A stretch of DNA of 64,000 nucleotides from Eleusine coracana subsp. coracana (taxonomy: Eukaryota; Streptophyta; Magnoliopsida; Poales; Poaceae), in assembly GCA_032690845.1 (NCBI GenBank), contig CM064417.1, positions 32,122,432 to 32,186,431 on the forward strand, given 5' to 3'. Positions 21,414 through 30,708 of the stretch are shown here, piece after piece (the first letter of the stretch is position 1; every line of letters begins with the position of its first letter). Under the pieces are notes generated by a model. It made no database searches. It had not been told where the DNA came from and saw only the letters and a list, made by a program, of their open reading frames with translations. The translations under genes and the position numbers were made by a program.

Positions 21414-22178
21414 CTAAAGCTCACTAAAATACTCCTGAACAGTTTTATCTCCTTGATCTAAACGCTGCAGTTTATTATGAATTTCTCTATAAAAAGAAGG
21501 AGGAACAGAACGATCACACATTTCTACCTTAAGTTCTTCCCAAGTAGTAGGCAAATCGGTTTCAGCAGCTAGACCACTCCACCAAACAATAGCAAAGTCC
21601 TTAAACTCACTAGTGGCTTGTCTAACTCTATGTTGTTCAGGAACAAGGTGGGCATTAAATTTTTGCTCTACCGTCATTTCCCAATCAAGGTAAGCATCAC
21701 CATCGTATTGACCCGAAAACGAAGGAATTGAAAACTTAATTTTAGCATACGGATCATCTGGAGCATGGTTACCTTGTGTGCGACGGTTGTGGTTGTGGAA
21801 ACCACCCATACCTTGAGGGTTACGTTGCAAACGGCGTCGTAACCTTGCGGTCCTTGTAGCTGACCTATCGACGGTGCCATCAGCCTTATACACCGTTGCT
21901 TCATCATGATCGTCTTCAACGTCGTCGTTGTTGTTGTTGTTGTTGGTCTTGTGAGCGGTCTCCAATTCGACAACCTGATCGGTTAGCTTAGAGACTCTCT
22001 TATCCAACCGCTCAATGCTTTCTCCCAGGTGAAGCTTGGTGACGGCATCGATGACGGCCCTGGTGATCGTCTCTGCCAAATCACTCTGAACCGCCTGCAA
22101 AGCCTTCTGTAACTGATTTTGGCTCACGCACTCATCCAATTTTGAGGGTGAAGCACCCTCCCCGTCGCTTCCTGACAT
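21414..22178 (-). CDS. CRM-like Gag, N-terminal part
   Basis: I place the start at the ATG at 22178-22176 (MSGSDGEG); frame-compatible sequence upstream lacks ATG. The N-terminus has a heptad-like helical region (about residues 20-80), a run of Asn encoded by the GTT/AAC repeat near 21925-21945, and the Gag core AYLDWEMTVEQKF (about 21695-21655) followed by FKDFAIVWW. It stops at TAG 21416-21414, a site where related Gag proteins usually have Gln. A shift of frame follows near 21340. Gag would form virus-like particles in the cytoplasm and bring the RNA and enzyme together. Confidence 0.82.
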   Translation of the reverse strand: MSGSDGEGASPSKLDECVSQNQLQKALQAVQSDLAETITRAVIDAVTKLHLGESIERLDKRVSKLTDQVVELETAHKTNNNNNNDDVEDDHDEATVYKADGTVDRSATRTARLRRRLQRNPQGMGGFHNHNRRTQGNHAPDDPYAKIKFSIPSFSGQYDGDAYLDWEMTVEQKFNAHLVPEQHRVRQATSEFKDFAIVWWSGLAAETDLPTTWEELKVEMCDRSVPPSFYREIHNKLQRLDQGDKTVQEYFSEL

Positions 22179-23015
22179 CAGAAACACCAAAACAGGAAAC
22201 AAAAAGTGAAGGTTATCCCTACAAAACTACTAAGCAGTGGTGCCTCTCAACACAGCAAAAGTAAGCTTCTTGCAAAGCTCTTATAAAGTTCTGAAAATAA
22301 CAAAACGAAGGATACCAGGGAGAAGTGTTCCACGATTGCAAGGGTTACCAAATAACCTATGTGCTGTCCAGAAGAAGTATGTAGAGCTAGGAAGGCCAAA
22401 TATGTATATATGAGTGGCACACAAATCAAAAACAGATAGTAAAGCTGAATAAGTGCCCAAGTGTGGGTCAGCTCAACTTTTCGTCAAGAATCTCCTGTAA
22501 AAATTTCAGCCAAAGCGGACAACCGAGCGAAAAGTTATGCCTGTTTTACCGAAGGGGTGTCGGAATCGGTTTTGAAGAACCCGGTGGTTTCAGTGAAATC
22601 CGAGTCGGGCTTGGGGTCGGGTAGGGAGTTTTTTTTTTTTGCGAGGTGGATGCAGCGGAAAGTGGAATTTATGAAAATTGGTCCGAGGTGGTGAGGGTGG
22701 GTTTAGGGTGGGATTAGGGTGGCCGTGTTGAACAATCAACCCTAGCACACAAAGCCGACAAAACCGAGGATGGTGAAGGGGATGGCGGCTAGGGTTGCAA
22801 GGGAAAACACTACTGACGACAAAAACACAAACTAAACCAGTGACTAAACAAGAACTAGGGCACAAACTCAACACTACGGACTCTGAAATTGAAATATGCA
22901 AAGGCTAAACACGTGGTTATGGGCGGGGAAAATTTTTTTTGGTATTTTCAGTGGACGATAGGAAGAACACGAAAACAAAACAAAAGGGTAGTATGAACCT
23001 GACGGTGCACCTGAA
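22179..23015 (-). other. 5' untranslated leader of the CRM-like element
   Basis: Between the primer site and the gag ATG I see no coding signal. A T10 run at 22631-22640 is the main low-complexity feature. The longest minus-strand frame here has no domain I recognise. Confidence 0.6.
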
Positions 23016-23028
23016 GCTCTGATTACCA
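23016..23028 (-). other. Primer-binding site of the CRM-like element
   Basis: TGGTAATCAGAGC on the minus strand, 2 bp inside the 5' LTR end at 23031. It resembles the initiator tRNA-Met site with one extra A. Confidence 0.8.
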
Positions 23029-23030
23029 GT

Positions 23031-23954
23031 TGATGTGGACAAGGGTTCCCGATCTTCCGAAAGGTTCTTGGTAAGTTGATTTGGTCGGAGGCGACACACA
23101 AATCGATCCGGCTTCAGAACAGCACGTTCTAAACCCCGCAATCGCAGCACGACGTCTCCTCTGGTTATCAACCATCCAAAAGACGATTGACCTCACCGAG
23201 AAGGCTAATCCCTGCCTGCGAATCAAGAACACAAGCAAGAACAACAAAGAATGCAACACAATTGCAGATGTATGATTAAACTCTCGAAGTTGGGGTCTCA
23301 CAAACCCATGAACGGCGAAACTGTTTAGGAACAGAATTGATCTAAGAAAAACCCGAAACCTAATGGTGCGGCGGCGGCTGTATATAAAGACCTTAGGGTC
23401 ATGCAAGACCCTCTGGACGCGCCCCTAATTGGGCTCAACTAGATATAAAGCCCAAAGGCAAAAAATAGGCGACGCAGCACCGACACAGATTCTGGACTCT
23501 CTCTTGTTTTGATGATTACCGATGACTCCGGATGAATTTTGATATGAGGCCGGCGGCATTGGAAAGTTCTTCTCCTTATCTTTCCGTGCATATGTAGAAC
23601 GTCCAAATCCGAGTCCGTATGCGTCCTGGGCGACCATTTTAGTACAGACTGGTCCTGGGCCCCGAAACAGACTCGAAGTCGGTTTTGATTGGGCCTCCAC
23701 TTTGGCTTCCAAGCCCTTGCTGGTCCTCCACGTTCCCAAATCCTTCACCCATCATCTCCTGGTCCTCTCCATGGTTTCTAATCATAAAATAATCATTAGG
23801 TAGCAAACCATTCTCAAAAGTAACATATAGCGAAGAACGTAGGAACGAGCTCACCTCTAAATTTAGTTGTCGTGCACGAGCTCTAGTCATTGGACCTTGT
23901 AAGTCCAGATTTGGAGGAGTGTTGTGTGTATCCATAGGAGTGATGTCCTCATCA
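23031..23954 (-). repeat. 5' LTR of the CRM-like element
   Basis: Ends match those of the 3' LTR. It retains an open frame equivalent to the Pol tail (minus strand, about 23954-23639). That frame is preserved here although only the 3' LTR copy would be read as part of Pol. Confidence 0.93.
23380..23388 (-). promoter_or_regulatory. Possible TATA box in the CRM-like 5' LTR
   Basis: TTTATATAC on the minus strand, at the same place as TTTATATATA in the 3' LTR (16913-16922). Position in the LTR fits a core promoter, but this is a sequence guess only. Confidence 0.35.
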
Positions 23955-23959
23955 TGCAG

Positions 23960-24798
23960 GGACAAAGTCAGAGGATGCTATCATTATAGCAGCACTTGCA
24001 GGACGCCTGAGTGAGTTCATTCAGAGCACAGCTGATGATAGACGTCAGATGATGGAGGTCATCAGAGGATAGACAGAGCTTTAGAGACAGCAGATGGCAC
24101 TAATGACCACTCTTATGACACAGATGGCAGAGATGACTCAGAGACAGGCCAGCCAACAGCCAGGACCTTCTACTGTTCCACAATTTCTGACACTGCAAAC
24201 ACAGCCAGGCCCCTTTACTGCCATGATGACAGCCTGGTACAGCGGGTTGTCACACTCATGGGTGCTACTGACAGGGGGAGCAGGATTGACTTAGTCACCA
24301 GCTCAGTTCTCCCCCGTGTCCTCCTTCTCAGTGTCTGCATTGTTCACTTCACCGACCCACTCTTCGACTTCACAGATGGCAGGACCTTCCACCTCTCAGC
24401 AGCTACTAGTCAGGAGTCTGTTTTCTAAGATAGTGCACACCACATGTGCAGACTCCTAGACAGCCCCAGAGTCAGCTACAGCTCCACCCCCTTCTGCTAC
24501 AGACATCCCTCTAGCCACACCTAAGGTAGCAGAGGATCTTGTCCACCGTGGCTTCACTTAGGAGGATATGGATGACCTTGCTCTTCTTTAGGCGTCAACT
24601 GCCAACGAGACATCCACAGTCCCATCAGCAGGGCAGGATAGAGGGTCTGAGTCACTAGTGGACCTTGAGTACTTTGAGAAGATGGACGCTCAGGTGACGC
24701 AGGCTTAGGCAGAGGTGTAGAACCCAGCACAGGAGCAGCACAGAGCAGAGCCTTCAGAGGACGTTGCTGCACCACCTCCTTCAACCACGAGCGCTTAG
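23960..24798 (+). pseudogene. Second ORF of the Copia-like element, 3' part
   Basis: After removal of the CRM-like element and one TGCAG, this continues the frame left at 16564. The encoded segment has a helical Met- and Gln-rich stretch (about 24090-24160), then Ser/Thr/Pro-rich sequence, then an acidic end. In-frame TAGs lie at 24070, 24082, 24292, 24457, 24559, 24589, 24706 and 24718, with a likely natural end at TAG 24796. Again none is TAA or TGA. The continuity across a 7.4-kb insertion confirms that this was one protein before the insertion. Confidence 0.65.
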
Positions 24799-25416
24799 TT
24801 GTTTTCCTTTTCCTCTTTTTGGTGTTTGTTGCCAAAGGGGGAGAAGTTGTCATAGGTCTAGGGGGACTGGGAGTGTGATCCTGTGCAATCGAGAGTCACT
24901 AGCATATATCTAGGGGGAGCATACGTGTACATTGATTTTGAGAGATAGATACACTTGGATCTTATTTTGATGGTTTTATCGAGTCTTCGTGGATTTTGAC
25001 GAGTCATGACTTTCATTCACGTGTGTTTGACTCATTTTGATCTCACTTGGTTTATTTTCATACGTAGTGCCTTGTTTCCTTTATTTATCCTGTTTGCATG
25101 TGTATGATGCTATGATGATGATTGCTTGCTTTTGATTCCTATGCATTGCCATGCTATCCTGTTGTATATCATCATTCATGTCTTCTATTGCATGTCTTTT
25201 ATGTTTTAATTAATATCTTCACATGACATGCATGCATATCATCTAGAGCGTGCTCTTCTTTCTTATTCCTTTTCGCTCTTGATGATGCTTCATTGAGTAG
25301 GACCTTGTTTATTCATTGCTTATGCTTTTGAGGTTCCTCTCGATCATTGTGTAACTCTTTTAGCACTGTTGTTTTATAATAAAGATTATGATAAGTAGTG
25401 GCTGTCATCAATCACC
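24799..25416 (+). other. 3' untranslated region of the Copia-like element
   Basis: Non-coding, T-rich, with several AAGGGGGAG-like purine tracts (about 24834, 24860, 24910) similar to the true polypurine tract. Confidence 0.5.
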
Positions 25417-25430
25417 AAAAAGGGGGAGAT
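25417..25430 (+). other. Polypurine tract of the Copia-like element
   Basis: AAAAAGGGGGAGAT directly precedes the TGTAAGCTTC start of the 3' LTR. Confidence 0.8.
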
Positions 25431-26466
25431 TGTAAGCTTCGTGACCATTGATGATTGGATCCCGAAGGTATGAATGTTTTGGTGATAGATGACAACTATG
25501 AAATTGTGGGCTAATATCTACACGAGTGTTGTCTATGTAGGAATCATCTCTAAACTCTATTACAAATCATATGGATGATGGTTGCCTTGGCGATGGATGA
25601 TAATAACCACAAGCAAGGAGGCTTGTAAGCTTGATGGAGTCCAAGGGTTCATGGCGATAGATCAAAGCTAAGGACAAGCTATGGGGCAAGTGTTGGGAAC
25701 ACTTGTTGAGTTGTTAGGTCTTTGAGTCTATAGGAAAAACAGGACTATCAAAGGGGTCTAGGTCATTTCTCTTAGATCATGTCTAGTCGGTGATGTGCAT
25801 GGATGCTCAGTGAAATCACAGGCACTAGGTGACAGTGGAGAAGCCAAGGAGCTGTTTGAAGAAGCCGGAAAACAAAGTCAAGCGAGGACAAGGAGTTTTA
25901 GCTTCAGGACGTAGTGACCGGACAGAGGGATTAGTAGAGACCGGACTATACGGTCGCTAGGAGACTAGAGAGAAGTCTACGAGGAAGTGTGTCACCACGA
26001 AGACCTGTAGAGACCGGACGGTACAGTCTACAACTAGACACACCAGTCTGTATGGTGGCAGCGGTGATGTATACCGTGTCTTCACTCTAGGAGTGATTGC
26101 AGGCTCGTGGGTGAGAACTCCACTTTGGTGGCAGGAGGGACCGGGACTTCGGCGGGAGTGGTCCAACGAGAAGTAGGGGAAGGCGCCATCCTTTCGAGAC
26201 CTCAGGAAAAACAATGAGCATTCCTTGACCCCCTCTTTACTATTCCGCAATTGTGTTCTCTAGTAATTAGGTTGAATTGTGGCTTGCATAGGCTAGTGTG
26301 TTTGGCTTTCGCGCTTGCTTTCATCATGGACACTAGCATGTGTAGGGTCTTGGCCTCCTAGAATTATTAGGTTGTAACGATTGCTAGGTTCTAGTAGTGT
26401 GAACTGAAAGTATTCGCATTTGTCGTCGGCTTACCGATTCACCCCCCCCTCCCTCTCGATACGCCT
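25431..26466 (+). repeat. 3' LTR of the Copia-like element, shortened
   Basis: It matches the 5' LTR from TGTAAGCTTC but lacks about 600 bp (joining the equivalents of about 9940 and 10546) and the last ~12 bp. The end was judged from the loss of similarity after ATACGCCT. Confidence 0.8.
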
Positions 26467-26500
26467 CTGTGCCTTGAACATCATGTCGTCATCCCCATTC
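26467..26500 (-). pseudogene. 34-bp scrap of LINE ORF1
   Basis: Minus-strand translation reads in frame across the second CRM-like insertion: removing 26501-30703 and one CATTC joins it to the ORF1 sequence at 30709. This shows that both LTR elements landed in the same LINE. Confidence 0.65.
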
Positions 26501-27380
26501 TCATGAGTACATCATATCCATGGATACACACAACACTCCTGCAACTAAGATGAAAGTTCATGTGTATCACCTGAATTTACAGGTGAGATCATTTCTAATG
26601 TTTTTATTATGTGGTTTTGAGAATAGATTGCTACCTAGCTGGGGATGATGATGATGAGATAACTGGGGAGGTGATTGGAGGCATGATGGGCCAACAAGGA
26701 CGTCCAAGCCAAGGTGCAGGCCCAATCAAAACCGACTTCGAGTCTGTTTTGGAGTCCAGGACCAGTCTGCACTAAAACAGACGCGCAGGACGCTTACGGA
26801 CTCGGATTTAGACGTTCTATATATGCCTGGAAATATAACGAAAAGACCTTTCCAACCCAGCTGGTCCTATGTTAAAATTCGTCCCGAGCCATCAGCAATC
26901 GCCGAAACAAATCGACTTCCAGAATATGTCCTGGTGCTGCGACACCGTAATCGGTCTTTAGGCCATGTATCGAGTTGAGCCCACTTAGGGCTGCGTCCAG
27001 GGGGTCTTGCATGATCCTAGGGTCCTCATATACAGTCGCCGCCTCTTCATTAGGGTTTGGGTTTTGCTTAGATTATTTTGTTGATAACAGTTTTGCCGTT
27101 TGATCGGTTTATGAGACTCCAACTTGTGAGATTCATCGTATACTTGCAAATTTGGTTGCATTTTTCTTTGTTCTTGCTTGTGTTCTTGATTTGCAGGCAA
27201 GGATAAGCCTTTTCGGCGAGGTCAATCGTTCTTGAACGGTTGATAACCAGAGGAGACTTTGTGCTGTGATTGCGGGGTTGAGAACGTGTCGTTCGGAAGC
27301 CAGATCGATTTGTGTATCGCCTCCGCCTTAATCAAGATTATCAGAACCTATCGGAAGATTGGGAACCCTTGTTCACATCA
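26501..27380 (+). repeat. 5' LTR of the deleted CRM-like element
   Basis: Ends at CACATCA just before the primer site. The second base is C where the 3' LTR has G. It contains about 90 bp (near 26822-26925) missing from the 3' LTR. Confidence 0.87.
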
Positions 27381-27382
27381 AG

Positions 27383-27395
27383 TGGTAATTAGAGC
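27383..27395 (+). other. Primer-binding site of the deleted CRM-like element
   Basis: TGGTAATTAGAGC, 2 bp after the LTR; one base differs from the site in the other CRM-like element. Confidence 0.75.
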
Positions 27396-28392
27396 TTCAG
27401 GTACACTGTTAGGTTCGCCCTTATCCTCGTTATTTTGTTCTATCCTAGAGTGTCCTACACCGCCCTTGTGCTACACCGCCCTTGTGCCTTGCAATTTTCA
27501 GTTTAGTTTGCTTCTCTGAATTTTAGTCCCTACAAGGTCATTGTGTTGTTGGTCTAGTGCTTGTTCTTTGGTCTTGTTTGAGTCGTGTGTGTCCTTGTTC
27601 ATAGACAATCAAGAAAAAAATCAGATTGTTGCACACGTTGAGAGAATAGTACTGCTGGAATTCTTTGCACTAAATATTTATTTAACATCTAGCCTTCTAC
27701 TTTTTGTGTGCAAAAGAAACTTAGAGTGTTTTCTGTTGCACGTTGTTCCTTGAGTCAAGAGATTGCTGCACATTGTTACATATGAGAATTGTCGGTTTAG
27801 TTCTACATGTACATCTATTCCTTACGTAAAGAGTGCAAAAAAGAAAGTTCAGGTTTTTCCTTTGTGCTATAAAGTTCGCAACTCTTGCTGTAGTTCTGTG
27901 TCAAAAAAATCATGACAGAAGTAGAAGGCAAAGAGGTGCTGAAAAAAAAGAAGAAAAAGGTGTACCTATAACAAAAGAAAAAAAAAACAAAAAGAGAAGA
28001 GAAAAAAAATTCAGAATTGCTTGCAGCCTTTGTGTCCTTTGTTGAACCATTTGCTTGCTTGCTTGAACTAGGTCCGAGACAAGTTTAGGCAAGTGACATA
28101 GACTAGCTTGGGACTATTATTCAGTTTTGCAATTTCTGAATTGAAATTTTTGCTAATCCTTGCTACTATAAATTGCCTACCTAGCTCCATATATATCCTT
28201 CTGAATAGGCACAGAACTTTGGACCCTCGCAATCGTCGGATCACACTCTCCAAGGTATCCTCTATTTTGCTATTTATAATCTTGTAAGAACTCAGTTAGG
28301 TGCTGACATTTGCTTGTTGAGAGTTTCCACTGTGATCAAACAGTAGTGATAGAAAAATATACTCTTGTGTGTTTTCTTGTTTTCTATTAACA
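27396..28392 (+). other. Leader of the deleted CRM-like element
   Basis: No coding signal; an A-rich purine stretch lies at about 27939-28012. Most gag sequence expected between here and the protease is absent. Confidence 0.5.
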
Positions 28393-29481
28393 ATGACATG
28401 TTACAACACCGATGGTGATGAGTCGATGATGTCAAATGAGGTTGATACAAGTGTTGTAGCACAATAAGTGCTGAGTTCTCAAATGGAGAAGATAGAGCAA
28501 AATCAAATGAACAACTTATTTCAGACTCACTTTGTTGTGAAGGATCGACGTTGTCATGTCATCATTGATGGAGAGAGTAGCCACAACATCGTAAGCTTGG
28601 AATTGGTCAAGAAGCTCGGCTTGACCACACAGCCACACCCATGTCCATACTACATCCAATGGGTAAATTCTTGTGGTAAGATAAAGGTAGATAAAATTAC
28701 ACGCATTGAATTTTTTATTGGTTCTTATAAGGATTATGCAGATTTTGATATAGTGCCTATGCAAGCGTGTCATTTGTTATTAAGGAAGCCTTCGATTTCT
28801 ATAAATAATGCTTTACACAATACTATTGCTAATAGCTATTCATTTAAATACAATGGTAGAAGAGTTACTCTTAAATCTATGTCTGCTGTTGAAATTTTAG
28901 AAGAGGATCAACAAAAACTTGAGAGAAGAAAGAACAAACCATTTAGGATAGAATGGGCTGTTTCAAATGTTGCAACACTTTTATTAAAATCTGAATTACT
29001 AGAGGATGAACATATTTCCTTGCCTCTTGTTGCGACTAATACATTTCAGCTTCTACACAAAGAAGAGGATAGTGAGAAAGATAAAGAACAAATTGTTGTT
29101 TCAAGTAAGAACTTTCCTAATATACTAAATTGTTCCAACAATCTTGTTGTATTGGAACCTTGTCTTGATTTGTCTTTGCCACAAGTTGATTTATCTACTA
29201 ATCCTTTTGATAAGGAGAAGTTGTGTGCCACTGCTTTACTTATACCTTTGCCACAACAATTGAATGAGCTTGATGTTTTTGCTTATGATTCACCTACTAG
29301 TGCTGAAATGAAACATTTGATTTTAATAACACGTGAAAAGAATGAGCAGAAATTATTGTCTTCTCTAAATACTTTGGGTTATATTGAATTTAATGTTCTT
29401 TGTGATCTAAATACCGTAGAGAAGCAAATCTTTTCTCAAACTGAATTGCCTTTATTAACAAGAAATAATTTTATGCTATAG
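28393..29481 (+). pseudogene. Retropepsin-like fragment of a CRM-like polyprotein
   Basis: A frame from the ATG at 28393 contains one TAA (28465-28467) and then stays open to 29481. It encodes HFVVKDRRCHVIIDGES (about 28528-28578), the retropepsin active-site region where the other element has VIIDGGS; the G-to-E change is next to the catalytic Asp. This is followed by PHPCPYYIQW and DFDIVPMQACHLLL, which match the same protein. The C-terminal 200 residues are low in recognisable motifs and end before any reverse transcriptase. The fragment cannot supply polymerase functions. Confidence 0.7.
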
Positions 29482-29656
29482 GAAACTATGATCATAGAGG
29501 TGTATTTATGGTGCACAAAGTTTATATTTGCTTAAACATGAATCCTCCTTGTGTTATACAACCAAATGATGAACTAGAAAACTGCAATAACAATTACCAT
29601 GTCATATCATGTGATGTTTTTCTAGTGTTTTTAAGATCACGCATTTTTTATCTTGT

Positions 29657-29977
29657 CATAAGAGGGAGAATGATGTTCATATTACTGAGCAAGTTTTCAA
29701 AGAGGTCATTAATTTGTATGGCATGCCTTCTACTGTAGTTTCACATTGTGATGATAAATTTCATAATGCATATAAATATGAATTGCATCCCAAGTTTGGG
29801 AATAGTTCTATATTTTATATTTCATATTTGAGACCACTATTAGGAGAAAGGGATGAGATCGAGTCGAGGACGACTCTAATTAAAAAGGGGGAGAATGATG
29901 AGTACATCATACCCATGGATACACACAACACTCCTGCAACTAAGATGAAAGTTCATGTGCATCACCTGAATTTTTAG
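29657..29977 (+). pseudogene. Integrase and C-terminal fragment of the deleted CRM-like element
   Basis: The frame encodes a piece of integrase core (LYGMPSTVVSHCDDKF) fused by deletion to the C-terminal region (ELHPKFGNSSIFYISYLRP then ESRTT). It enters the 3' LTR at 29896 and stops at TAG 29975-29977, where the 5' LTR has CAG (26580-26582). Confidence 0.7.
29882..29895 (+). other. Polypurine tract of the deleted CRM-like element
   Basis: AAAAAGGGGGAGAA directly precedes the 3' LTR. Confidence 0.75.
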
Positions 29978-30703
29978 GTGAGATCGTTTCTAATGTTTTT
30001 ATTATGTGGTTTTGAGAATAGATTGCTACCTAATGAATTAATTGTTGTTAGGAACCATGGAGATGATGATGAGATAGCTGGAGAGGTGATTGGAGGCGTG
30101 ATGGGCCAACAAGGACGTCCAAGCCAAGGTGGAGGCCCAATCAAAACCGACTTCGAGTCTGTTTCGGAGCCCAGGACCAGTCTGCACGAAAATGGACACG
30201 TAGGACGCTTATGGACTCGGATTTGGAAGTTCTATATATGCCATGAATCTATCCTGGTGCTGCGACACCATAATCGGTCTTTAGGCCATGTATCGAGTTG
30301 AGCCCACTTAGGGCTGCGTCCAGGGGGACTTGCACGATCCTAGGGTCCTCATATACAGCTGCTGCCTCTTCATTAGGGTTTGAGTTTTTCTTAGATTATT
30401 CTGTTGATAACAGTTTTGCCGTTTGATCGGTTTGTGAGACTCCAACTTGTGAGATTCATCGTATACTTGCAAATTTGGTTGCATTCTTCTTTGTTCTTGC
30501 TTGTGTTCTTGATTTGCAGGCAAGGATAAGCCTTCTCGGCGAGGTCAATCGTTCTTGAATGGTTGATAACCAAAGGAGACGTTGTGCTGCAATTGCGGGG
30601 TTGAGAACGTGTCGTTCGGAAGCCAGATCGATTTGTATATCGCCTCCGCCTTAATCAAGATTATCAGAACCTATCGGAAGATTGGAAACCCTTGTTCACA
30701 TCA
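29896..30703 (+). repeat. 3' LTR of the deleted CRM-like element
   Basis: It ends GTTCACATCA and is followed by the CATTC target duplication. It is 72 bp shorter than the 5' LTR overall, with indels in both. Confidence 0.87.
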
Positions 30704-30708
30704 CATTC

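Larger units (their letters stand above)
16565..23954 (-). mobile_element. Full-length CRM-like Ty3/Gypsy chromovirus
   Basis: It has two 924-bp LTRs (16565-17488 and 23031-23954) beginning TGATGAGGACATC and ending TCCACATCA on the minus strand. A perfect 5-bp target duplication TGCAG lies at 16560-16564 and 23955-23959. Internally it carries a primer site, gag, protease, reverse transcriptase, RNase H, integrase and polypurine tract. I assign it to the CRM clade because of its Gag sequence, the C-terminal DLKPYLGEEDELESRTT region and the reading frame that runs into the LTR; this is from family knowledge, not a search. The LTRs differ at about 25 sites by hand count. The polyprotein has two stops and one frameshift, so the copy is inactive as it stands. 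Confidence 0.9.
9310..26466 (+). mobile_element. Copia-like LTR element with Gag and a second ORF but no Pol (LARD-like), interrupted
   Basis: It has a 1666-bp 5' LTR (9310-10975), a tRNA-Met-type primer site (10978-10990), a Gag region, a long non-coding stretch, a second ORF, a polypurine tract (25417-25430) and a shortened 3' LTR (25431-26466). No protease, reverse transcriptase or integrase was found in either part, so it resembles a large retrotransposon derivative relying on proteins from elsewhere. A CRM-like element (16565-23954) is inserted within the second ORF. Without that insertion the element would be about 9.8 kb. The LTRs differ at about 35 positions in the first 450 bp I compared. 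I found no matching target duplication; the last ~12 bp of the 3' LTR are missing. Confidence 0.8.
26501..30703 (+). mobile_element. Internally deleted CRM-like Ty3/Gypsy element
   Basis: The LTRs are 26501-27380 and 29896-30703, with a perfect target duplication CATTC (26496-26500 and 30704-30708). The LTR start (TGATGAGTACATC; TCATGAG in the 5' copy) and the encoded proteins are related to the CRM-like element at 16565 but clearly divergent. At 4.2 kb it lacks most of gag, reverse transcriptase, RNase H and most of integrase. Confidence 0.88.

Noticed and set aside
15037..24798. Alternative genetic code (TAG read as Gln) as the main explanation for the TAG-only ORF
   Set aside because: Neighbouring element ORFs contain TAA and TGA as well as TAG breaks, and plant nuclear genes use TAG as stop. 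Mutation of CAG codons explains the pattern more simply.
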